A stretch of DNA of 64,000 nt from Streptomyces sp. BHT-5-2 (GTDB taxonomy: Bacteria > Actinomycetota > Actinomycetes > Streptomycetales > Streptomycetaceae). The notes beneath the pieces were generated by a model that worked only from the letters and a program-made list of their open reading frames with translations, made no database searches and was not told the DNA's origin. Shown here piece after piece: positions 56,514 through 64,000 of the stretch; positions within the stretch are counted from its first letter, which is position 1; each line of letters opens with the position of its first letter. The stretch is from the NCBI RefSeq assembly GCF_019774615.1, contig NZ_CP081496.1, forward strand, positions 2,294,001 to 2,358,000, in the 5' to 3' direction. Position numbers and translations under genes: made by a program.

Positions 56514-56993
56514 CTAGCGGATGTTCGGGTCGAAGGTGAAGATCACCAGCGTGCCCAGAAGGACGGTGAACACCGTGGCGGTGTAGAGCAGCATCTTCAG
56601 CCAGAAGCGGGTGTTGTCCCGCTGCGCGTAGTCGTTGATGACGGTGCGCAGGCCGTTGGCGCCGTGCAGCATGGCCAGCCACAGCATCAGCAGGTCCCAG
56701 ACCTGCCAGAACGGCGAGGCCCAGCGGCCGGCGACGAACGCGAAGCCGATCTTGGAGACGCCGCCGTCGAGCACCAGCTGGATCAGCAGGTGGCCGAGGA
56801 CGAGGACGACCAGCACGATGCCGGACAGCCGCATGAACAGCCAGCCGTACAGCTCGAAGTTGGTCCGGGTCGACTTGGGCGTCTTCGCGGTGCGCTTACG
56901 GGGCGCCTCGATGACGGGAGCGGGGTGGTCCGCGTCGTAGAGCGCGACGTTCTCCGCCGCGGTGGCGCTCGCGGTGGTGGATTCAGCAGACAT
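56514..56993 (-). CDS. sdhD: Succinate dehydrogenase membrane anchor subunit (SdhD)
   Basis: 159 residues with three hydrophobic helices: LFMRLSGIVLVVLVLGHLLI, ASPFWQVWDLLMLWLAMLHG (heme/quinone-side His in MLHGANGLRT) and LLYTATVFTVLLGTLVIFTF. The N-terminus is Ala/Thr/Lys-rich. It anchors the SdhAB pair and holds part of the quinone site. Confidence 0.93.
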   Translation of the reverse strand: MSAESTTASATAAENVALYDADHPAPVIEAPRKRTAKTPKSTRTNFELYGWLFMRLSGIVLVVLVLGHLLIQLVLDGGVSKIGFAFVAGRWASPFWQVWDLLMLWLAMLHGANGLRTVINDYAQRDNTRFWLKMLLYTATVFTVLLGTLVIFTFDPNIR

Positions 56994-56999
56994 CTCGCG

Positions 57000-57380
57000 T
57001 CAGCTCCCGAACAGCGTGCGCAGCGTGTGCTGCAGCACGGGGTAGAAGGCACCGGCCATCAGCACGACCCAGACACCGACGACGGTCCAGAGCATCTGCT
57101 TCTGGTACTTCGGGCCCTTGGACCAGAAGTCCACGGCGATGACGCGCAGGCCGTTGAGTGCGTGGAAGAGGATGGCGGCCACCAGGCCGTACTCCATCAC
57201 GTTGACGATCGGCGTCTTGTAAGTCGCTACGACGTTGTCGTACGCGTCGGGGGAGACGCGCACGAGTGCGGTGTCGAGGACGTGCACGAACAGGAAGAAG
57301 AAGATGAGGACGCCGGTGACTCGGTGAGCCACCCAGGACCACATGCCTTCCCGGCCGCGGTACAGCGTTCCAGCCGGCAC
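57000..57380 (-). CDS. sdhC: Succinate dehydrogenase cytochrome b subunit (SdhC)
   Basis: 126 residues with three hydrophobic helices: HRVTGVLIFFFLFVHVLDTA (heme His near RVTG / FVHV), EYGLVAAILFHALNGLRVIA (second heme His) and LWTVVGVWVVLMAGAFYPVL. First gene of the sdhCDAB operon. Promoter signals are expected in the gap 57381-57562, where an inverted repeat (57512-57545) occurs. Confidence 0.93.
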   Translation of the reverse strand: MPAGTLYRGREGMWSWVAHRVTGVLIFFFLFVHVLDTALVRVSPDAYDNVVATYKTPIVNVMEYGLVAAILFHALNGLRVIAVDFWSKGPKYQKQMLWTVVGVWVVLMAGAFYPVLQHTLRTLFGS

Positions 57381-57511
57381 GGAAGAACCCTCCGGGAGCG
57401 GGGACTAGGGCCGCGCCGGCTTCTCTGTCGGTCGGGCCCGGCCGGGTACGGTCCACCGGCCGCTCGTCATCGTATCGACGAGCTGTCGGTTCCTCGCGCG
57501 GGGGTCCTTAG

Positions 57512-57545
57512 GTGTGATCAAACAGGCACCAACGGGCTATCACAC
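57512..57545. promoter_or_regulatory. Long-spaced inverted repeat upstream of sdhC
   Basis: GTGTGAT-n20-ATCACAC, perfect 7-bp arms, about 130-165 bp before the sdhC start (minus strand). The sequence is TGTGA/TCACA-like, but the spacing is much too wide for a CRP-type site. Candidate operator only. Confidence 0.3.
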
Positions 57546-57562
57546 AAGTACGAAACGGTCCA

Positions 57563-57994
57563 TCAAGGACAACTCATAGCGAGTCGCCCCAGTCTGGTGC
57601 GGGCCAGCCGCCGCAGTTCGTCCGCGGCGACCGACCGCTCCTCGTCCGGCTCGTGTGCCAGGCGGGTGCGGATGGCGTGCAGGGTCTGGTCCATCAGCTC
57701 GTCGTCGCGATAGCCGTCGAGGCAGATGACGAAGGCGTGCCGGAAGCGCAGCTGGTACGCGGCGTGCGCGGCGCGCAGTGCGGTGTGGGCGGCGAGGGTG
57801 CCGAGGCCGGGGCGGACCGGCGGGAGCGGCGTGGCCGGCTCCTGGGCCAGCGCCTCGCCCTGCTCGGCGGAGGTGAGGTCGTAGCCGGCCTCGTCGCCGG
57901 CGGCCATCAGGGACTCCGGGTCCGGGTAGGGGCGGTGGGCGGCGAGGCGTTCGGCCCAGCGGCGGCAGCCGCAGCAGGTCAGCAGGGCGGCCAC
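57563..57994 (-). CDS. OHCU decarboxylase-like protein with unresolved 5' end
   Basis: At least 143 residues. C-terminal part matches the 2-oxo-4-hydroxy-4-carboxy-5-ureidoimidazoline decarboxylase family (late uric acid degradation): FRHAFVICLDGYRDDELMDQ, TALRAAHAAYQLRF and VAADELRRLARTRLGRLA. The usual HPRIG-type catalytic block is not preserved (AAGDEAGYDLTSAEQ instead), as in some Streptomyces paralogs. Going upstream in the same frame, the codons spell GLDRFNALPHAHA, the conserved N-terminus, but no ATG or GTG precedes it in frame. The GTG at 57994 therefore cuts off conserved residues; see findings. Confidence 0.75.
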   Translation of the reverse strand: MAALLTCCGCRRWAERLAAHRPYPDPESLMAAGDEAGYDLTSAEQGEALAQEPATPLPPVRPGLGTLAAHTALRAAHAAYQLRFRHAFVICLDGYRDDELMDQTLHAIRTRLAHEPDEERSVAADELRRLARTRLGRLAMSCP

Positions 57995-58514
57995 GGCGTG
58001 GGCGTGGGGGAGGGCGTTGAAGCGGTCGAGGCCGGCCGCCGGATCGGGAGCGGGCCGCGTCTGCCAAGGTATGCCGCACCGCGGAACGGGCGGGCGGGGC
58101 CGCGCCGGCGGGCGGACGGCCGGGGTTTCACCGGACAGCGTGGGCTCCTCGGGCGGATGGGGGTCGGATGCGGATGGTCGGTGAGGGGCGGAAGGTTCGG
58201 GAGGGCCGGGGGAGTCGGTGGTGACTGGCGGAAAACGAGCGTCGGGTGGGGCGAAAAGGATGAAAAGTCTGATACGTACGGAGGGAGAGGTGAGTGTGGT
58301 GATACGTCACAAGAGGTGGCACCCGGCGGATTTCCGGCGGTCCACGCGCCCCGGCAGGGAGTGAGCGGCGGCGAGGCCACGCTAACGACGCTCGCCGGCC
58401 ACTGTCCGACGGATGCGCGATTTTCACCCGGATGAGAGAGCTCTCGCGCGCTCGGTGGACGACCTGTTCCGCATTACTGGCAATGCCTTCGCCCCGAAAA
58501 GTGAGGATTGCACG
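57995..58514. other. Region upstream of the GH20 gene, with likely 5' end of the OHCU-like gene
   Basis: The first ~140 bp of this 520-bp stretch probably encode the true N-terminus of the OHCU-like protein. The remainder has purine-rich sequence and two GATACGT words exactly 30 bp apart (58271 and 58301). A short perfect palindrome GAGAGCTCTC lies just before the GH20 gene (~58437-58446). I see no other gene. Confidence 0.55.
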
Positions 58515-60224
58515 ATGTCGAACCCGATGCGGCCGCCGCGTTCCCCGCGGCCCCCGGCCTCCCCGCGGCCCCCGCACACCGGCCGTCGGGCCGCCGGCCC
58601 GGAGGTCCGCCGCGCGCTGCTGGCCGTCCCCGTGCTGGTCGGCACGCTGGCGCTCGGCGGCTGCGGACAGGGCGCAGATTCCCGGTCCCCGGGCGCGGCT
58701 CCCAGCTCTTCCAGCCCCGCCGCGCCCATCCCCAGCTGGGCCAAGGTGACCGGCCCGCCGCACATCGTCCCGGCCGTACGGGACTTCCGCCCGGCGAACG
58801 GAATCGGCTGGCGGCCGACCAAGGGCGCCCGGATCGTGGTATCGGCGGGGGAGAAGAGCAATATCGCCGACGAAGCGCAACTCATGGCCAAGGATCTCGG
58901 CGGGCTGGCGGTGGTGTGGGGAAAGCAGGACGTCCGGCCCGGTGACGTCGAGGTGAAGCTCAGCGGTTCGGCCGGTGCCGGCCGCGGCGACAACGCCCCG
59001 GCCGGCAGCACCGCCGACGAGTCCTACACCCTCACCGCCCACGGCGGTGTGCTCACCCTCACCGCCCCCACCGACGCCGGGATCTTCAACGGCACCCGGA
59101 CCGTCAAACAGGCCGTCCGCACCGCCGGCGGCCTCCCCGAGGGCACCGTCGACGACCGCCCGGACCGCCCCCGGCGCGGCATGCTGCTGGACAACGCCCG
59201 CAAGCCGTTCACCGCGGACTGGATCGAGGACCGCATCCGGCAGCTCGCCGACCTCAAGCTCAACCAGCTCCAGCTGCACTTCTCCGACGACCAGGGCTTC
59301 CGCATCCAGAGCGACACCCACCCCGAGATCGTCTCCGCCGACCATCTGACCAAGGACCAGGTCCGCCACCTGATCAAGGTCGGGCAGAGCCTGCACGTCT
59401 CGCTCGTCCCGGAGATCGACTCGCCCGGCCACCTCGGCGCCGTCCTCGACCACCACCCCGACCTGCAACTGCGCAGCGCCTCCGGCACGGTGGTCCGCGG
59501 CGCCATCGACATCTCCAAGCCCCAGGCCGGCGCACTCGTCGACTCGCTGCTGAAGGAGTTCGGACAGCTCTTCCCCGGCCCGTACTGGCACCTGGGCGGC
59601 GACGAGTACCAGGCGCTGACGTCCTCGGACCCCGCGGGGAAGTACCCGCAGCTGGCCCGGGCCGCCCAGGACAAGTACGGCTCCGGCGCCACCATCAAGG
59701 ACCTGGCCACCGGTTGGCTCAACGACCGGCAGAAGACCGTCCAGGCCGCCGGCAAGACCCGGATCGAGGCGTGGAACGACGGCTTCTTCGCCGGCGGCAA
59801 GGTGGCCGCGGACACGAACCGCGCGGTCGCCTACTGGACCGGCCGGGAGATCGGCGCCCGCGACCCCGCCGAGTTCCTCCGCGAGGGCCGCACCGTGCTC
59901 AACCTCAACGACGAGTACCTCTACTACGTGCTCGGCGAGCCCAACGGCTTCACGTACCCGACCGGCGAACGGATCTACCGGAGCTGGACCCCGCGGGTGC
60001 TGCGGCACACCTCGCCCGTCGCCGTACCGGAGGGCCAGACCGGGGCCGACCGGATCCCGGGCGCGCGGTTCGCGGTCTGGTGCGACCACGCGGACGCGCA
60101 GACCGCACAGCAGATCGCGGCCGGGATCAAGCTGCCGCTCGCGGCGCTCGCGCAGAAGACCTGGGACCCGCGCACCCCCGCGCAGTCCTGGACGGACTTC
60201 GAGGCGCTGGCGAACCGGCTCTGA
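58515..60224 (+). CDS. Secreted GH20 beta-N-acetylhexosaminidase lipoprotein
   Basis: 569 residues. Signal peptide AVPVLVGTLALGGCGQGADS with lipobox LGGC. GH20 domain from ~190: GTRTVKQAVRTAGGL, DRPRRGMLLDNARKPFTADW, FSDDQGFRIQSDTHPE, VSLVPEIDSPGHLGA and the catalytic Asp-Glu pair in YWHLGGDEYQAL, plus WNDGFFAGGK. Releases terminal GlcNAc from chitooligosaccharides or cell-wall fragments, feeding amino-sugar uptake. ATG 58515 follows GAGGA. Two stacked terminators follow. Confidence 0.93.
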   Translation: MSNPMRPPRSPRPPASPRPPHTGRRAAGPEVRRALLAVPVLVGTLALGGCGQGADSRSPGAAPSSSSPAAPIPSWAKVTGPPHIVPAVRDFRPANGIGWRPTKGARIVVSAGEKSNIADEAQLMAKDLGGLAVVWGKQDVRPGDVEVKLSGSAGAGRGDNAPAGSTADESYTLTAHGGVLTLTAPTDAGIFNGTRTVKQAVRTAGGLPEGTVDDRPDRPRRGMLLDNARKPFTADWIEDRIRQLADLKLNQLQLHFSDDQGFRIQSDTHPEIVSADHLTKDQVRHLIKVGQSLHVSLVPEIDSPGHLGAVLDHHPDLQLRSASGTVVRGAIDISKPQAGALVDSLLKEFGQLFPGPYWHLGGDEYQALTSSDPAGKYPQLARAAQDKYGSGATIKDLATGWLNDRQKTVQAAGKTRIEAWNDGFFAGGKVAADTNRAVAYWTGREIGARDPAEFLREGRTVLNLNDEYLYYVLGEPNGFTYPTGERIYRSWTPRVLRHTSPVAVPEGQTGADRIPGARFAVWCDHADAQTAQQIAAGIKLPLAALAQKTWDPRTPAQSWTDFEALANRL

Positions 60225-60249
60225 CCGGCGGGCGGAAGAAGCGCAAGAG

Positions 60250-60291
60250 ACGGCCGGGGCCGCCACCCCCCACAGGAGAGGCCCCGGCCGT
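60250..60291 (+). terminator. First terminator after the GH20 gene
   Basis: Perfect 12-bp arms ACGGCCGGGGCC / GGCCCCGGCCGT with an 18-base loop. Confidence 0.8.
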
Positions 60292-60300
60292 CGCTCACAC

Positions 60301-60319
60301 GGAGCCCGCGACGGGCTCC
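60301..60319 (+). terminator. Second terminator after the GH20 gene
   Basis: GGAGCCCG-CGA-CGGGCTCC, 8-bp arms with a tight 3-base loop, 10 bp after the first. Confidence 0.75.
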
Positions 60320-60740
60320 TAACCGATACAGCGCCGCCGGGCCGAAAAGCGTCACACGCGGTACGGGCGGCGGCACGGCCAGTGGTCTGGACGTGGGCCC
60401 GGCAGGGCCCGTAACGTGCCGGAACGCGCCGGCGGGCGCACCGGCCCCGGTGGTCCGGCCGGCCGGAAGAGCGGCCGGTTACCGGCGAGTTCGAAGGGTC
60501 GTGCGGCCACCGCGCCGGTGCCCGGAGGTGCCCCAGGGGTGGCCCGGGTGCCGGGCCCCGGGGCTGACCCGTTACGGTCTGCGGGGACATCCGGGCGGTC
60601 GGCGGCCGGCACGGCGGTGACGCACCCGGCCGCGGAGCGGCCCCGGCGGACCCGACGACCAACCGACAGCGAAGAAACAGCGACAGCGCAATGCGGCAAG
60701 GACCGGGCGGCGGACATTCAGCGTGCGACAGGATGGACCC
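60320..60740. other. Non-coding region upstream of the sigma factor
   Basis: About 420 bp after the two terminators. I see no convincing gene. The last 100 bp (CGACAGCGAAGAAACAGCGA) are less GC-rich and likely hold the sigma gene promoter. A DasR-like half-site (60381-60396) was considered and rejected. Confidence 0.5.
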
Positions 60741-61478
60741 GTGCGAGGGGACGACATTCAGCCGGACGACGGACGGCTGACGGTTGCCGTACAGGCGGCG
60801 CAGGACGGCGACGAGACCGCGTTCCGGCTCGTCTACCGCGCGATACACCCCCGGCTGCTCGGCTACGTCCGGACCCTGGTGGGCGAGCCGGACGCGGAGG
60901 ACGTGGCATCCGAGGCCTGGCTCCAGATCACCCGCGACCTCGTCCGCTTCAGCGGCGACGCGGACCGCTTCCGCGGCTGGACCGCCCGGATCGCCCGTAA
61001 CCGTGCGCTGGACCACATCCGGATGCGCGGCCGGCGGCCGGCCATCGGCGGCGACGAGACCGAACTCACCGACACCCCCGCCGCGTCCGACACCGCGGGC
61101 GAGGCGCTGGAGGCGCTGGGCACCGGCCACACCTTCCGGCTGATAGGCCGGCTGCCGCAGGACCAGGCCGAGGCGGTGACCCTGCGGGTGGTCGTCGGGC
61201 TGGACGCCAAGAGCGCGGCACAGGTACTGGGCAAACGGCCGGGCGCGGTGCGCACCGCCGCCCACCGCGGCCTGAAGAAGCTGGCCGAGATGCTCGGGGA
61301 GGACGGTGGTGGGGACGACGGCGACGGGGAACCCCGGGGGCCGTCCGCCGGTGCCGGCAAGGGGGGTGGAACAGTGGGTGAGCTGCCCATACAGGACAGA
61401 AGACGCCATGACGGCGTGGCGGAATCGTACGTACCAGGTGTGACGGAAACGGCCGCACGAACGCAGAAGGACATGTGA
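60741..61478 (+). CDS. ECF-family RNA polymerase sigma factor
   Basis: About 245 residues. Sigma region 2: DGDETAFRLVYRAIHPRLLG, GEPDAEDVASEAWLQITRDL and FRGWTARIARNRALDHIRMR. Region 4: LPQDQAEAVTLRVVVGLDAK and RPGAVRTAAHRGLKKLAEML. C-terminal tail is Gly/Asp-rich. GTG 60741 is taken, with AGGATGG a few bases upstream; GTG 60723 is possible. The stop overlaps the next start (ATGA). Confidence 0.92.
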   Translation: MRGDDIQPDDGRLTVAVQAAQDGDETAFRLVYRAIHPRLLGYVRTLVGEPDAEDVASEAWLQITRDLVRFSGDADRFRGWTARIARNRALDHIRMRGRRPAIGGDETELTDTPAASDTAGEALEALGTGHTFRLIGRLPQDQAEAVTLRVVVGLDAKSAAQVLGKRPGAVRTAAHRGLKKLAEMLGEDGGGDDGDGEPRGPSAGAGKGGGTVGELPIQDRRRHDGVAESYVPGVTETAARTQKDM

Positions 61479-62551
61479 TGGCCGACGACCGGTATAGCTG
61501 GCTCGACAAGGAAGCCGCGGAGCGACTGCTGCGTGGTGAGCCGGCCGGTTCCCAGGTCGGCGACGGCGCACGCGAACTCGAACAGCTGCTGAAGGCCGCT
61601 GCGGCGGCCGGCTCCGGCCTGCCCGAAACCGCCGCGGCCCCCGGCGAGGAGGCGGCACTGGCCGCCTTCCGGCAGGCCCGGCTCGGTACCGGCGCCCGCT
61701 CTCGCGGCACGGCACCGTCCGGCACGCGCACCACCCGCACCAACCGCGTCGTCGAACGCACCGGGCTCGCCCGCCCCTTCAGACGCGGCCTTGCGGTCGC
61801 CCTGGCGGCCTGCGCGATCAGCGGCATCGCGGTCGCCGCCGGCACCGGCGTACTGCCCACCCCGTTCCGCGACGGCGAGCCCCGCCCCGGTGCCAGCGTC
61901 CCGGCCGCCGAGACGCCCGACACCTTCGAGACCGACGAGTCCGCCACCACCACCGGCGAGACCGGCCGGACCCCGGCCACCCCGCCCGACGGGCGGACCA
62001 CCGCACCCGGCGCCACCCCCACCCCCGGCGGCAGCCCCGACACCGTCCCCGCGCCCGGCACCCGTTCGCCGGGCACCGGCACCGGCACCCCCGGCGACGA
62101 CGGCAAGCCGCTGCCCGACGACGGCGGCGGGAACAAGAAGCGCAAGCTGCTGCTCGCCGTCTGCAAGGAGTACGAATCCGGCCGCCGCGGCGACCTGGAC
62201 CGCGACACCCTGCGGCGCCTCGAAGGCACCGCCGGCGGCGCCGAGCGGGTGCACGCCTTCTGCCGCCAGTACCTCGCCCAGGCCGGCCAGCAGGGCGGCG
62301 GCTCGGGTGACAACGATGGCGGAGGCGGCGGCAAGGGCGGCCACGGCGGCGGCCAGGGCGAGAACGGCGGCAACGGCGGCGGCCAGAACGGCGGCGGCAG
62401 CGGCGACGAGGAGGGCGACCCGCCCCGCGCCGCCTCACCCCCGGCCGCCTCGCCCGGCCCCGGCGCGCCGACCACCGGCAGCACCCCCACACCGGCCCCC
62501 TCCACGGCCGCGCCGACCCCCAGCGGAAACCTTCCCACCGGTCGGGTGTGA
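61478..62551 (+). CDS. Membrane protein coupled to the sigma factor, putative anti-sigma partner
   Basis: 357 residues. Cytoplasmic helical N-terminus (ADDRYSWLDKEAAERLLRGE, GARELEQLLKAAAAAGSGLP), a single membrane helix (GLAVALAACAISGIAVAAGT) and a very long extracytoplasmic tail: Thr/Pro/Glu-rich, then a small structured block (KKRKLLLAVCKEYESGRRGD with CRQYLAQ and two Cys), then Gly/Asn/Gln repeats. The overlap with the sigma gene makes a regulatory role likely. No standard RseA/ZAS zinc motif is seen. Confidence 0.8.
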   Translation: MADDRYSWLDKEAAERLLRGEPAGSQVGDGARELEQLLKAAAAAGSGLPETAAAPGEEAALAAFRQARLGTGARSRGTAPSGTRTTRTNRVVERTGLARPFRRGLAVALAACAISGIAVAAGTGVLPTPFRDGEPRPGASVPAAETPDTFETDESATTTGETGRTPATPPDGRTTAPGATPTPGGSPDTVPAPGTRSPGTGTGTPGDDGKPLPDDGGGNKKRKLLLAVCKEYESGRRGDLDRDTLRRLEGTAGGAERVHAFCRQYLAQAGQQGGGSGDNDGGGGGKGGHGGGQGENGGNGGGQNGGGSGDEEGDPPRAASPPAASPGPGAPTTGSTPTPAPSTAAPTPSGNLPTGRV

Positions 62552-62694
62552 CGTTTTTCAGCCCCGTGACGCAGTAAGAAACGAGCCGACTGGTCATCGG
62601 CGGCGCAAGAGCCGGGGTTCCCCCCGTACCCGTGGCTCAGCGCACCCGGCGCGGGCGGGGCTCGTTCCCCCGGCCCTGCCCGCGCCCTCCCTTC

Positions 62695-62738
62695 GCGCCT
62701 GAGCCGGCGCCACCCCTCTTTGCGCCTGAGCCGGCGCC
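62695..62738. repeat. 17-bp direct repeat
   Basis: GCGCCTGAGCCGGCGCC occurs twice, at 62695-62711 and 62722-62738 (27-bp step), downstream of the sigma/anti-sigma pair and before the peptidoglycan-binding gene. Each contains GGCGCC. Origin unknown. Confidence 0.6.
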
Positions 62739-62774
62739 GCTCTCGCGGATGTGGTTGCTGGCTGTGGGGGTTGC

Positions 62775-63128
62775 TCAATTTTCGCTTCCGTCAAAGATCT
62801 TGCTCCTGGGGGCGAGTGTCGGTTTCTGGCTGTGGGTGCGGGAGTTGAGGGCTGAGCGGTCTGCTGTGGTGTAGGTCCCCGTTGGGGGGAGTCCGGCCTG
62901 TTGCTGGAAGGTGCGGAGGGCGCGTTCGGTCTCGGCGGCGTAGTGGCCCGTGGGGGAGCGGGTGAAGAGGCCGAGTTGCGACAGGCGGGTCTGGAGGTCG
63001 CGGACCGCCGGGCCATGGGCGCCGGGCGCCAGTAGGGGAGCGGGGCGCGGCGGGTGGCAGGCCGTCGCCAGGGCCAGTGCGGCCAGTGCCATCAGTGCCG
63101 CCGGTCCTCGTCTTCCGCTCCGCCGCAT
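62775..63128 (-). CDS. Small peptidoglycan-binding lipoprotein
   Basis: 117 residues. Signal peptide [20 protein letters not shown] with a possible lipobox ATAC. One PG_binding_1 repeat: [20 protein letters not shown] and [20 protein letters not shown], typical of non-catalytic murein-binding domains. Ends in a short polar tail. It probably sits at the cell wall; no enzyme domain is attached. Confidence 0.85.
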   Translation of the reverse strand: MRRSGRRGPAALMALAALALATACHPPRPAPLLAPGAHGPAVRDLQTRLSQLGLFTRSPTGHYAAETERALRTFQQQAGLPPTGTYTTADRSALNSRTHSQKPTLAPRSKIFDGSEN

Positions 63129-63228
63129 GAACCACCCCCTTCCCGACGGTGCGTCGGGACGAACCTACGGGCATGCTGTGAATGCGGTGGAAACCGGCAC
63201 CATTCACCTGTTTGGAGGCGTAGGGGAC

Positions 63229-64000
<772 letters not shown>

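Noticed and set aside
60381..60396. DasR-like half-site after the GH20 gene (AGTGGTCTGGACGTGG)
   Set aside because: Only one half matches the ACTGGTCT half-site; it lies downstream of the GH20 gene and ~350 bp from the next gene.

Overview
The window is very GC-rich, densely coded, and uses GTG starts, stop/start overlaps and WhiJ-type regulators. It is a piece of a Streptomyces (or very close relative) chromosome. From memory, the order purN-purH / folD-DUF3017 / icd / mdh / betaine genes / trpS-glyA / sdhCDAB / acyl-CoA mutase resembles a conserved central stretch of Streptomyces chromosomes. I saw no tRNA, rRNA, CRISPR array, insertion sequence or prophage.

Layout. 1-4.3 kb: a membrane-protein tail, a hypothetical membrane protein, and purN-purH (last steps of IMP synthesis). 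4.3-5.8 kb: two proline/glutamine-rich membrane proteins. 6-10.3 kb: folD, a DUF3017 protein, icd and mdh, with a palindrome in front of mdh. 10.4-13.6 kb: a three-gene operon of unknown role in which two adjacent proteins share a short motif ending IGDHNT. It resembles bacterial amyloid-signalling (RHIM/PP-like) motifs and is the best candidate for an undescribed system here. 13.7-15.4 kb: small DUF5988 and Uma2 proteins and a secreted protein. 15.7-23.2 kb: a coherent osmoprotectant unit (betaine aldehyde dehydrogenase, GMC choline dehydrogenase, ABC ATPase, a tiny coupled ORF, a duplicated permease, a binding lipoprotein). 23.3-28.3 kb: a Pls/PosA-like single-module amino-acid polymer synthetase (A-T, six membrane segments, three left-handed beta-helix domains) followed by a BPL-N-like protein. 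28.5-31.4 kb: a zinc-ribbon mini-protein, FabV-type enoyl reductase and a secreted trypsin-like protein.

31.5-36.6 kb is a less GC-biased accessory stretch with two XRE/DUF5753 regulator loci. One is WhiJ-like, with DUF397 and an anti-sigma-type ATPase. The other has DUF6879 and several small cysteine-containing proteins. Each locus has one gene with a TTA (bldA-dependent) codon. 37-40.6 kb: D-Ala-D-Ala carboxypeptidase, YihY membrane protein and a 2'-5' RNA ligase-like gene behind a 12-13 bp repeat array. 40.6-45.8 kb: trpS, glyA under a ZTP (pfl) riboswitch, rocD and a DMT transporter. 45.8-49.9 kb: a MocR regulator divergent from two AhpD-like genes and a PEP-mutase-like gene, then a beta-lactamase-fold protein. 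50-52.5 kb: two type VII secretion-associated proteins and an FBP-domain protein. 52.5-53.9 kb: an alpha/beta hydrolase divergent from a MerR regulator across a perfect palindrome. 54-57.4 kb: succinate dehydrogenase. 57.5-64 kb: an OHCU-decarboxylase-like gene with a problematic start, a GH20 lipoprotein, an ECF sigma factor with its membrane partner, a peptidoglycan-binding lipoprotein, and the start of an acyl-CoA mutase that runs off the end.

Many genes fit one theme: one-carbon and purine metabolism (purN, purH, folD, glyA, with the ZTP riboswitch sensing the purH substrate family), the TCA cycle (icd, mdh, sdh) and osmotic or nitrogen metabolism (betaine genes, rocD).
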